From Paenibacillus sp. FSL R7-0337 (lineage in GTDB: Bacteria; Bacillota; Bacilli; Paenibacillales; Paenibacillaceae): a stretch of DNA of 64,000 bases. A program made the position numbers and the translations under genes. The notes beneath the pieces are model-generated. The model saw only the letters and a list, made by a program, of their open reading frames with translations. It did not search any database and was not told the origin of the DNA. Below, piece after piece: positions 1-7,232 of this stretch; positions within the stretch are counted from its first letter, which is position 1, and the number at the start of each line of letters is the position of its first letter. Location: positions 930,001-994,000 of the forward strand of contig NZ_CP150218.1 in assembly GCF_037969875.1 (NCBI RefSeq), in the 5' to 3' direction.

Positions 1-722
1 CCCGATCCGTTCATACCGAACAAAGGCTTAGGCATAAAGGTTGCATGCAGGCCGTGATGACGGGCTATCGTCTTCACGACAAGCTTGAAGGTCTGAATCT
101 GATCCGCTGCCTTGATGGCATCGGCGTATTTGAAGTCAATCTCATGCTGGCCGGAAGCCACTTCATGGTGGGAAGCCTCAACCTCAAAACCCATTTCCTC
201 CAGTGTCAATACGATCTCACGACGGCAGTTCTCCCCAAGATCCATCGGCGCCAAATCGAAATATCCACCCTGGTCATTCAGCTCAGTGGTCGGATTGCCC
301 TTCTCATCAGTTCTAAACAGGAAGAATTCCGGCTCAGGTCCAACGTTCATAGCAGTGAAGCCCATTTCTTCCGCTTCCTGCAGACAACGTTTGAGGATAC
401 CGCGCGGATCTCCGGCAAACGGTGTTCCGTCCGGCATGTACACATCACAAATCAAACGTGCCACACGGCTGTCTGTCACCCAAGGGAAGATTACCCAAGT
501 GCTCAGGTCCGGATACAGATACATGTCGGATTCTTCAATCCGCACATAACCTTCGATGGAAGAACCATCGAACATCATTTTATTGTCGAGTGCTTTTTCA
601 AGCTGGCTTACTGGAATCTCTACATTTTTGATCGTTCCCAGCAAATCGGTGAATTGCAGGCGAATAAACCGGACGTTCTCGTCCTTGGAAATGCGCAGAA
701 TATCCTCTTTAGTAAAGCTCAC
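1..722 (-). CDS. glnA: Glutamine synthetase type I, N-terminal part (cut by window edge)
   Basis: ATP-dependent formation of glutamine from glutamate and ammonium in the cytoplasm. About 240 N-terminal residues are visible. They include the beta-grasp start ending in [11 protein letters not shown], the DGSSIEG loop, the catalytic-domain motif GPEPEFFLF and the [11 protein letters not shown] segment typical of GSI enzymes. The start is a GTG at 722 preceded by AAAGGGAGAGGG; translation from it begins (M)SFTKEDIL as in Bacillus GlnA. It lies 29 bp downstream of glnR in the same direction, so the pair should be cotranscribed from the GlnR-controlled promoter at 1200-1250. The C-terminal half lies beyond the window. 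Confidence 0.97.
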   Translation of the reverse strand, partial: MSFTKEDILRISKDENVRFIRLQFTDLLGTIKNVEIPVSQLEKALDNKMMFDGSSIEGYVRIEESDMYLYPDLSTWVIFPWVTDSRVARLICDVYMPDGTPFAGDPRGILKRCLQEAEEMGFTAMNVGPEPEFFLFRTDEKGNPTTELNDQGGYFDLAPMDLGENCRREIVLTLEEMGFEVEASHHEVASGQHEIDFKYADAIKAADQIQTFKLVVKTIARHHGLHATFMPKPLFGMNGS

Positions 723-751
723 GTTACCCTCTCCCTTTCAACTGCTCTATA

Positions 752-1162
752 TTATTTATTAAAAAACCGGGATAGCTCACCTTGGATTAGAGACACTTGT
801 CCCGGTCTTTTACCGGAAACCAGCTCCTGCTTCAGCAGACGGTGAAGCTGCGAATCAGACAACTCTCTACGTCTCACCTCTGTATCAGGGGTAATAACCG
901 TAGCTTCTTCAGATTCCTTCGAGACAGGGTTCATCACCTGCTTGATGCCGGCAATATTAACACCCTTCTCAATCAACGCCTTAATCTCAAGCAGACGTTC
1001 CACATCATTAAAGGAGAACAAACGCTGGTTGCCGGAGGTACGCGCAGGTACGATCAGGCTGTGCTGCTCATAATAACGAATTTGTCTGGCGGATAGATCA
1101 GTTAACTTCATTACGATTCCAATAGGAAATAATGCCATATTTCTGCGGATTTCATCACCCAT
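752..1162 (-). CDS. glnR: MerR-type nitrogen repressor GlnR
   Basis: A 136-residue MerR-family winged-helix repressor of nitrogen assimilation. Residues about 14-80 form the MerR DNA-binding region (IGIVMKLTDLSARQIRYYEQ, then the wing with SGNQRLFSF). The acidic-basic tail (residues 90-136) matches the part of GlnR known in Bacillus to sense feedback-inhibited glutamine synthetase. It is the first gene of the glnRA operon. A perfect operator at 1234-1250 implies autorepression. The length equals that of B. subtilis GlnR. Confidence 0.95.
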   Translation of the reverse strand: MGDEIRRNMALFPIGIVMKLTDLSARQIRYYEQHSLIVPARTSGNQRLFSFNDVERLLEIKALIEKGVNIAGIKQVMNPVSKESEEATVITPDTEVRRRELSDSQLHRLLKQELVSGKRPGQVSLIQGELSRFFNK

Positions 1163-1199
1163 GACTCATCCAACCTTCCAATGATCTTTTTCTCATCTC

Positions 1200-1250
1200 A
1201 TTGTACATTTCCTTATATGGCGTGTCAATGGTATGTGAGTTTTTCTCACA
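1200..1250 (-). promoter_or_regulatory. glnRA promoter with GlnR operator
   Basis: Reading the minus strand, TTGACA (1223-1228) and TACAAT (1200-1205) are 17 bp apart, a near-consensus sigma-A promoter. Just upstream of the -35 lies TGTGA-N7-TCACA (1234-1250), an exact match to the known GlnR/TnrA box TGTNA-N7-TNACA. Placement next to the -35 fits repression of glnRA under nitrogen excess. Confidence 0.9.
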
Positions 1251-1422
1251 AGATTTCTTTCACCTATTGTGAGATTAAGAGATCAAACTGTCAGATGAAT
1301 GGGATTTGGTTTCCCGAAGTATACCACATAGAGCAATCCACACGCAAAATCACAGGCTGCTGCGAAAGCTGCGGCAAGCCAGTATTCGACTTTACAACTC
1401 CGGTGTCCCGCTTCATGTCATG

Positions 1423-1956
1423 TTATGCTTCAATGATCCATTCCCCTTCGCCCGTTGGCGTCTCAAATCCGTTCAGGAAACGGGTCAGAATCTCCCCGGT
1501 AATGGTGAATGCCGCATTGGCGTCAAACCGCGCGCTGCGGATGCGGAGCCTCCGGCGCAGCTCTACCGGCTCTACCTTCAGGTGAACCAAGACCCACTGT
1601 CCTCCGTGCTGCTCGATCAGCTCTTTGTATTCGTCACGTCTTCGCTTCTGCCAGAAGCTGAAATCAACCACGACATGGCGCTTTCCGGCAAGCAGCTCTA
1701 TTAGCTCCTTACGCAGCTTGCGCTCCGACTGTTCCTTGAAGGATTCATAAGCCTCTTCCGGGTAATCAAGGCCATAACGGCCATGGGTACTCCAGATATC
1801 CTCATCGATGGACAGCCGGGCGAATCCCTCCTGCTCCAGCTTGAGCGCAAAGGTCGTCTTGCCCGATCCCGCTACTCCACACATCATTACAGCGACGGCA
1901 GCTTCATTCTCCTGCTTTCTCTGCAGCAAGCTTTCAATAGCTGTTGCTTCCTCCAA
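1423..1956 (-). CDS. P-loop kinase-like ATP-binding protein (AAA_33 / zeta-toxin-like fold)
   Basis: A 178-residue predicted nucleotide kinase of unknown substrate. It has Walker A GVAGSGKTT, a downstream acid (SIDEDIW), VVDFSFW as the second beta strand and an arginine-rich lid (ELRRRLRIRSARF), the layout of small ATP-binding kinases related to chloramphenicol phosphotransferase and zeta toxin. I chose the TTG at 1956 because AGGAGGG stands 7 bases upstream; the in-frame ATG at 1992 has no ribosome site. It sits between the ynbB-like gene and glnR, which are adjacent in B. subtilis, so it is an insertion into conserved synteny. No antitoxin-like partner is adjacent, so a toxin role is not supported. 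Confidence 0.75.
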   Translation of the reverse strand: MEEATAIESLLQRKQENEAAVAVMMCGVAGSGKTTFALKLEQEGFARLSIDEDIWSTHGRYGLDYPEEAYESFKEQSERKLRKELIELLAGKRHVVVDFSFWQKRRRDEYKELIEQHGGQWVLVHLKVEPVELRRRLRIRSARFDANAAFTITGEILTRFLNGFETPTGEGEWIIEA

Positions 1957-2016
1957 AGTCCGCCCTCCTCTCCAAGCCTGATATATGAACATAACGGTTT
2001 CTATGTCGCACAGATA

Positions 2017-3270
2017 CTACAGCAGCTTGCGCTCCCTCATACTCTGCAAAGCCATTAAGACCCCGTATTTGACATGAGAATAGGTTAATCCGCCTTGCAT
2101 ATACCCAATATACGGTGCTCGGATGGGCGCATCTGCAGACAGCTCCAGGCTTCCGCCCTGGATGAAGGTCCCGGCAGCCATGATGACCGGATGCTCATAC
2201 CCCGGCATGTCCCAAGGCTCAGGCACGACATGGCTGTCTACCGCTGCTGCGCGCTGGATGCCTTGTACGAAGGCTATCAGATGCTCGGGTCCGTCAAAAG
2301 CCACCGCCTGGATCAGATCCGTACGCGGCTCATGCCAGGCAGGCTTGGTGGTGAAGCCGCAGCGCTGGAACACCGCCGCAGCGAAAATACTGCCTTTCAC
2401 CGCTTGTCCCACCGTATGCGGGGCCATGAACAGACCTTGATACAGGCCGCGCGTCGTGCCCAGCATCGCCCCTACCTCGCCGCCGATTCCAGGGGCAGTC
2501 AGGCGGTAGGCCGCCAGCTCCACCAGATCTGCGCGGCCGCAGATATAACCGCCGGTCTCGGCGATCCCGCCGCCGGGATTCTTGATCAGCGAACCAGCGA
2601 CCAGATCAGCGCCAACCTGCGGCGGCTCCAGTGTCTCGGTGAACTCTCCGTAGCAGTTATCCACGAATACAATGACATCCGGCTTAATGGCTTTTACCCG
2701 TGCTGCCATCTCGCCAATCTCAGCGACCGTGAAGGATGAACGCCAGTCATAGCCGCGCGAACGCTGGATTCCGATCACCTTAGTGTTTCCATTTATCGCC
2801 AAGGCGACCTCATCCCAGTCAACCTTACCCTCTTCTGTCAGTGCAGTCTCACGGTAGCCGATGCCGAAATCTGCCAGAGAGCCTGTTCCGTCTCCAGGCT
2901 TGCCAACTACCTTATGTAGCGTATCATAGGGGCGTCCTGTAATGTACAGAAGCTCATCTCCGGGCCGTAGCACACCGAACAGAGCAGTAGATATAGTATG
3001 AGTTCCTGAAGCGAAATGCGGCCGGACCAGCGCAGCTTCCGCACCGAATACTTCGGCATAGACCAGATCCAGCACCTCACGTCCCCGGTCATTGTAAGCA
3101 TACCCGGTAGAGCCTGCGAAGTGAAAATCACTCACATGCTGGCGCTGAAAGGCTTCGATCACCTTCCACTGATTATGATCCACAATCCGGTCCAGCGCCT
3201 TGACCGCTCCTTCGATTTCCAGCTCTGCAGCTTCCGCTGCCTGTAATAAATCCTCTGCAAATCCTGCCAT
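2017..3270 (-). CDS. YnbB-like PLP-dependent lyase (methionine gamma-lyase / aluminium-resistance family)
   Basis: A 417-residue fold-type-I PLP enzyme of the family annotated as methionine gamma-lyase or aluminium-resistance protein (B. subtilis YnbB). Visible features are FASGTHTISTALFGVLRPGD for cofactor binding, FVDNCYGEF holding the aspartate, and GSLIKNPGGGIAETGGYI with the likely Schiff-base lysine. The true substrate is not known in most members. The ATG at 3270 follows GGAGAGATGAAGGAG; the nearest SD is tight (2 bases), so the start is slightly uncertain. Its position between hflX and glnR matches B. subtilis ynbA-ynbB-glnR. Confidence 0.88.
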   Translation of the reverse strand: MAGFAEDLLQAAEAAELEIEGAVKALDRIVDHNQWKVIEAFQRQHVSDFHFAGSTGYAYNDRGREVLDLVYAEVFGAEAALVRPHFASGTHTISTALFGVLRPGDELLYITGRPYDTLHKVVGKPGDGTGSLADFGIGYRETALTEEGKVDWDEVALAINGNTKVIGIQRSRGYDWRSSFTVAEIGEMAARVKAIKPDVIVFVDNCYGEFTETLEPPQVGADLVAGSLIKNPGGGIAETGGYICGRADLVELAAYRLTAPGIGGEVGAMLGTTRGLYQGLFMAPHTVGQAVKGSIFAAAVFQRCGFTTKPAWHEPRTDLIQAVAFDGPEHLIAFVQGIQRAAAVDSHVVPEPWDMPGYEHPVIMAAGTFIQGGSLELSADAPIRAPYIGYMQGGLTYSHVKYGVLMALQSMRERKLL

Positions 3271-3472
3271 GTCTCCTTCATCTCTCCTAACATTTCTGTA
3301 TAATGATGTCCGCTTATGCAAGTCCAGTGCTGCCTGATAGGCACAAATTCCGGGAAAACCCGCACAGCAAAGCCTGCCTGGATCAATCTCCAAAGCAGAC
3401 TGTTGCAATGCGGGGATATAGATGCTTCATCTCTAACCAGCCAAGTCAGCTTCAAACGGGTCAGATAAGCAA

Positions 3473-4762
3473 TTATTGCGGCTCCACGAATTCAGCCAGC
3501 TTGTAGCTCCATTTATCGTAGTCCTCTTTGTTCAGCCGCACGTTATAGAGTACATCGCTTCCGTCATAATCCGGTTCAAGCACCTCGCCCACCCGGTAGA
3601 GCAGAGAAGACAGATCCCCCCGGTCTCCGGGGATGCGGAAGATTAGAGTATCCCCGGCAAGCTGGTCGCTGATGATCTCCGTGATCCGTGAGAGGTCGTC
3701 CTCATTAAAAGCACTGATCTTCAGGAAGCCCTCACCGGTCGGAAGCATCTCCAGCTGTTCCGGCTGACACAGATCAATTTTGTTGAACAATACAACCTGC
3801 GGCTTGCCTGCTGCGCCCAGATCCTGCAGAATCGTCTGAACGACCTCCATCTGCTCCTCACGCATCGGAGAAGAGGAATCCACCACATGCAGCACCAGAT
3901 TGGCTTCATTCACTTCTTCCAGCGTAGCACGGAAGGAGGCTACAAGATCATGCGGCAGATTCTGAATGAAGCCGACGGTGTCCGTAAGCACGACCTCCTT
4001 GCCGCCCGGAAGCTGAAGCACACGTGAGGTAGGGTCAAGGGTAGCGAACAATTGGTTCTCGATGTACACATCGGCATCTGTCAGCTGCTTCAGCAGCGTG
4101 GATTTGCCAGCGTTGGTATAGCCTACCAGCGCCACTTGAACCGCACCGCTCTTGCGGCGGTGTTCACGGTGCAGCTCGCGGGTCTTGACCACCTCATCCA
4201 GCTGGCGCTTCAGCTCGGTAATGCGGTCCCGGATATGCCGGCGATCCGTCTCCAGCTTGCTCTCTCCGGGGCCTCTCGTACCGATTCCGCCTCCCTGACG
4301 CGACAGATTCTTACCTTGCCCGGACAGACGCGGCAGCAGATAAGACAGCTGGGCCAGCTCTACCTGGATAATCCCTTCACGGGTCTTCGCGCGTCCGGCA
4401 AAGATATCGAGAATCAGCTGCGTACGGTCAATGATTTTGAGATCCAGCGCCTCTTCCAGATTACGCACCTGCGCCCCGGACAGCTCCTGATCGAAGATGG
4501 CGGTATTCGCGCCAAGCCCGTCAGCGGCCATCCGAAGCTCTTCCACCTTGCCTTTACCGATAAACCATCTAGAATCCGGGGTCTCCTTATTCTGCCGCAG
4601 TACATCCAGCACCTCCACCCCGGCGGTCTCGGCTAATTGTACCAGTTCCTGAAGCGAAAGCTCCGGGTCTATGCCCGTGCGTTTGATTTTGTCCGTAACC
4701 AGACTGACAAGGATCGCGCGGTCCTGTACTTCGGTCTCTGTATCATGTGTTGTGATTGCCAT
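3473..4762 (-). CDS. hflX: Ribosome-associated GTPase HflX
   Basis: A 429-residue HflX. The N-terminal HflX domain (residues about 15-190, including the glycine-rich loop SGQGKNLSRQGGGIGTRGPG) is followed by a G domain with G1 GYTNAGKST, G3 DTVGF and G4 NKID. The family binds the 50S subunit and splits stalled or hibernating ribosomes, especially under heat or antibiotic stress. It lies between spoVK and the ynbB-like gene, the same order as B. subtilis ynbA. All motifs are intact and the length is typical. Confidence 0.95.
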   Translation of the reverse strand: MAITTHDTETEVQDRAILVSLVTDKIKRTGIDPELSLQELVQLAETAGVEVLDVLRQNKETPDSRWFIGKGKVEELRMAADGLGANTAIFDQELSGAQVRNLEEALDLKIIDRTQLILDIFAGRAKTREGIIQVELAQLSYLLPRLSGQGKNLSRQGGGIGTRGPGESKLETDRRHIRDRITELKRQLDEVVKTRELHREHRRKSGAVQVALVGYTNAGKSTLLKQLTDADVYIENQLFATLDPTSRVLQLPGGKEVVLTDTVGFIQNLPHDLVASFRATLEEVNEANLVLHVVDSSSPMREEQMEVVQTILQDLGAAGKPQVVLFNKIDLCQPEQLEMLPTGEGFLKISAFNEDDLSRITEIISDQLAGDTLIFRIPGDRGDLSSLLYRVGEVLEPDYDGSDVLYNVRLNKEDYDKWSYKLAEFVEPQ

Positions 4763-4794
4763 TCATTCCATGCTCCTTATCTATTCTTCCTATA

Positions 4795-5769
4795 CTATCC
4801 TTTGAAATCCTCAATCCGCAGCGTCATCAGCTCTTGCTTGCCCGGACTTGTGCTCTCATATTGGTTCAGTAAACGTACAGCCTGTGCACGTACGGCCTTC
4901 TCAATACTGTTGCGCACATACCTTGCATTGCTGAAAGCGTGCAGACTCTCTGTCTTCTCTGTAAGCAAATGCTGCTTGAGTCTGAGTATGGCCTGCGGCA
5001 TCAGAATATAATCACGGTCCTTGGCCATCAGCTCGGCAATCTGCAACAGCTGGTCGATGGTGTAGTCGGGAAATTCAACCTGGATCGGAAACCGCGAGGG
5101 CAGACCCGGATTGCTCATCAGAAAATAATCAATCTCGCCGGAGTACCCGGCCAGAATCAGGACAAACTGGCTGCGGTGGTCCTCCATCGATTTGACTAAT
5201 GTGTCGATGGCCTCCTTGCCGAAGTCCTTGTCTCCGCCGCGTGCCAGACTGTAAGCTTCATCGATGAAGAGAATGCCTCCAAGCGCTTTTTTAACCAGAT
5301 CACGCGTCTTCTGGGCAGTATGTCCGATATATTCGCCTACCAGATCTGCGCGCTCTACTTCAATAAGATGCCCTTTGCTGAGCACACCCATCCGCTGGAA
5401 CAGCTTCGCCACAATCCGTGCAACCGTGGTTTTGCCTGTTCCCGGATTGCCCTTAAATACCATATGGTAGGCCTGACCTCCGGTGGCAAGTCCGGCTTCA
5501 CTGCGCATCTGGGCCACCTGCAGCAGGGCATAGATCTCGAAGACCAGCTCTTTGATGTTATCCAGACCTACAAGTGCATCCAGCTCCCGGCTCAGCTCCT
5601 GGAACAGTCCGCTATGGCTGCCGGGCTTGGGAGCTGCCGTGCCGCTTGCGTTATCAGCCGGCAAGCCGGACACCGGAGCCGGAGCCTGATTATTCAGCAC
5701 AATGTTAATCTGCCTGGACGGTCTGCGTTCTTCCCGTCCGTTGCTTGCCGCCGCTACATGTCCGTTCAC
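4795..5769 (-). CDS. spoVK: Stage V sporulation protein K, AAA+ ATPase
   Basis: A 324-residue CbbX-type AAA+ ATPase. After a poorly conserved N-terminal 60 residues come Walker A GNPGTGKTT, Walker B GGILFIDEAYSL, sensor-1 region FVLILAGYSGEID and an arginine-finger region NPGLPSRFP. The family member SpoVK is required for spore maturation in B. subtilis. The start is GTG at 5769 with GAGGTG 6 bases upstream. It is 33 bp upstream of hflX, matching the Bacillus order. Confidence 0.93.
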   Translation of the reverse strand: MNGHVAAASNGREERRPSRQINIVLNNQAPAPVSGLPADNASGTAAPKPGSHSGLFQELSRELDALVGLDNIKELVFEIYALLQVAQMRSEAGLATGGQAYHMVFKGNPGTGKTTVARIVAKLFQRMGVLSKGHLIEVERADLVGEYIGHTAQKTRDLVKKALGGILFIDEAYSLARGGDKDFGKEAIDTLVKSMEDHRSQFVLILAGYSGEIDYFLMSNPGLPSRFPIQVEFPDYTIDQLLQIAELMAKDRDYILMPQAILRLKQHLLTEKTESLHAFSNARYVRNSIEKAVRAQAVRLLNQYESTSPGKQELMTLRIEDFKG

Positions 5770-5859
5770 CTAGTTCACCTCATTATACAGGTCTGACTTG
5801 CTCTAACCAGTCTATTCCAGTATAAAAGGGGTTATTAGCAGTTTTGGAAATTAGCAGTT

Positions 5860-6516
5860 TTACAGCGACAGCTCCTGCAATTTCCATTTGGTGTAGGCCA
5901 GAATCTCGCGGGGCTTATACTTAAGCATCGACATCACTTTAGACTCCGTGACACCAAGCTCCGGGTTCTTATACCCCAGCTTACGCGCAATCTCCAAGGC
6001 GCGGCGGCCATGGAATTCATGAGTAATCACGACGGCTGAAGACAATCCCTCCTGCTGCATGATTGTCTTACTGAACAGCAGGTTCTCGTAAGTGCTGGTA
6101 GACTGGTCCTCCAGATAGATCACCTTATCCGGTACTCCATGGGCAACCAGATACCTCTTCATACCTTCGGCTTCCGTGTATTTGTAGTCCGGCTGATCCA
6201 GCCCTCCAGAGACAACAAAATGGCTGAATGCACCAGATTTATACAGCTCAAGCGCATAATCCAGCCGTTCCTTCAGCCCCGGACTCGGTTCATCCCCCCA
6301 CATCGACATGCCCAGAATGACTCCGGCATCCGCCTTCACCATGGGCGAGGTAGTTGCTGCACTGTTAATTCTGTTAAAGACTACTCCGCACCAGATGAAT
6401 CCGGCCACAATCAGAACCAGCAGCGATAGCGTAACCACCCTCTTCGTACGGTGATGGCGCTTGCGTGATACTTTGCGGATCGGGGATGAGCCCCGCTGAT
6501 AGACATACCAATCCAT
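5860..6516 (-). CDS. YdcF/SanA-family membrane protein (DUF218)
   Basis: A 218-residue protein with a basic N-terminus, one membrane segment (residues about 28-48, VTLSLLVLIVAGFIWCGVVF) and an extracytoplasmic DUF218 domain beginning ADAGVILGMSMWGDEPSPGL and containing ITHEFHGRRALEIARKLGY. DUF218 proteins such as ElyC and SanA are linked to envelope integrity, but the reaction is unknown. The ATG follows AGGAGG by 9 bases, and that SD lies at the very end of the DUF402 gene (3-bp gap), so the two are probably translationally coupled. Confidence 0.88.
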   Translation of the reverse strand: MDWYVYQRGSSPIRKVSRKRHHRTKRVVTLSLLVLIVAGFIWCGVVFNRINSAATTSPMVKADAGVILGMSMWGDEPSPGLKERLDYALELYKSGAFSHFVVSGGLDQPDYKYTEAEGMKRYLVAHGVPDKVIYLEDQSTSTYENLLFSKTIMQQEGLSSAVVITHEFHGRRALEIARKLGYKNPELGVTESKVMSMLKYKPREILAYTKWKLQELSL

Positions 6517-6519
6517 GAT

Positions 6520-7074
6520 CTACTTCCTCCTAAATTCTCCGTGATGAAACAATTCGGCGCGATGCTTCAGTGAAAGGGAGAAATACGGAAAGGCATGAGC
6601 GTCTATCGCACGCAGTATGGCATTGGCTGTTGACCAGGCTAACTGATAATCACTCTCCGTGATATCTTCCCGCTCCAGCGCTTCCTCCAGTTCATCCTCA
6701 TCCAGCAAAAACACTTCGCCATTCCACAGCACTACAACGTCCAGATACAGATCGTCGAACCAGGGAACCCCCTGATCCGTCACGCCCTGGACCTTGCAGG
6801 TGTCAATATACCACTGCACAATATTTTGCCGTTCATCAAACATGGCCGTCACAATATAGTGGCTGTCCTTGGGAAAATACTGCAGCCATGAATATCCCTT
6901 GTCCGCAATGCGGTATGTATGCCTGCCGTAACTCTTCCACAGCGGCTCCTTCAGCCCGTATATAGTGTAGAGTGTGATATAACCGCTGAACTCCCGGGTC
7001 TCCACATAGCGGCAGGCAAAATGGCGGCGGGTAATCCTGCGCCAGTTGGCCCGGTCTCCGAATTTACGTTTCAT
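6520..7074 (-). CDS. DUF402-domain protein
   Basis: A 184-residue member of the DUF402 family. Motifs are GYSWLQYFPKDSHYIVTAMF, then QWYIDTCKV and the acidic WFDDLYLDVVVLWNGEVFLLDEDEL, which in characterised relatives forms a metal-dependent phosphatase or ribonuclease barrel. B. subtilis homologues have nucleoside di/triphosphatase activity, so a phosphatase role is likely but unproven here. I chose ATG 7074 (MKRKFGD) because AGAGGG is 8 bases upstream; the frame is open 10 codons further. Confidence 0.85.
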   Translation of the reverse strand: MKRKFGDRANWRRITRRHFACRYVETREFSGYITLYTIYGLKEPLWKSYGRHTYRIADKGYSWLQYFPKDSHYIVTAMFDERQNIVQWYIDTCKVQGVTDQGVPWFDDLYLDVVVLWNGEVFLLDEDELEEALEREDITESDYQLAWSTANAILRAIDAHAFPYFSLSLKHRAELFHHGEFRRK

Positions 7075-7137
7075 ATGAATAACCCTCTTCTGATAATGGT
7101 GCATTCAGCTTAACACATTTTGCAAAGACACTCAAAA

Positions 7138-7196
7138 CAAGAAAACCCCGACATCCGGCAATTCTGCATCGTGCAGAGCTCCCGGAGCTGTCAGGG
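7138..7196 (-). terminator. Terminator after the penicillin-binding protein gene
   Basis: On the minus strand CCCTGACA (7189-7196) pairs with TGTCGGGG (7146-7153), with inner CTGCA/TGCAG pairing, followed by TTTTCTTGTTTT. It lies 37 bp past the stop at 7233. Confidence 0.75.
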
Positions 7197-7232
7197 TAAT
7201 CGTTAATGCTATAAATTTGACTTCATGTCAGT

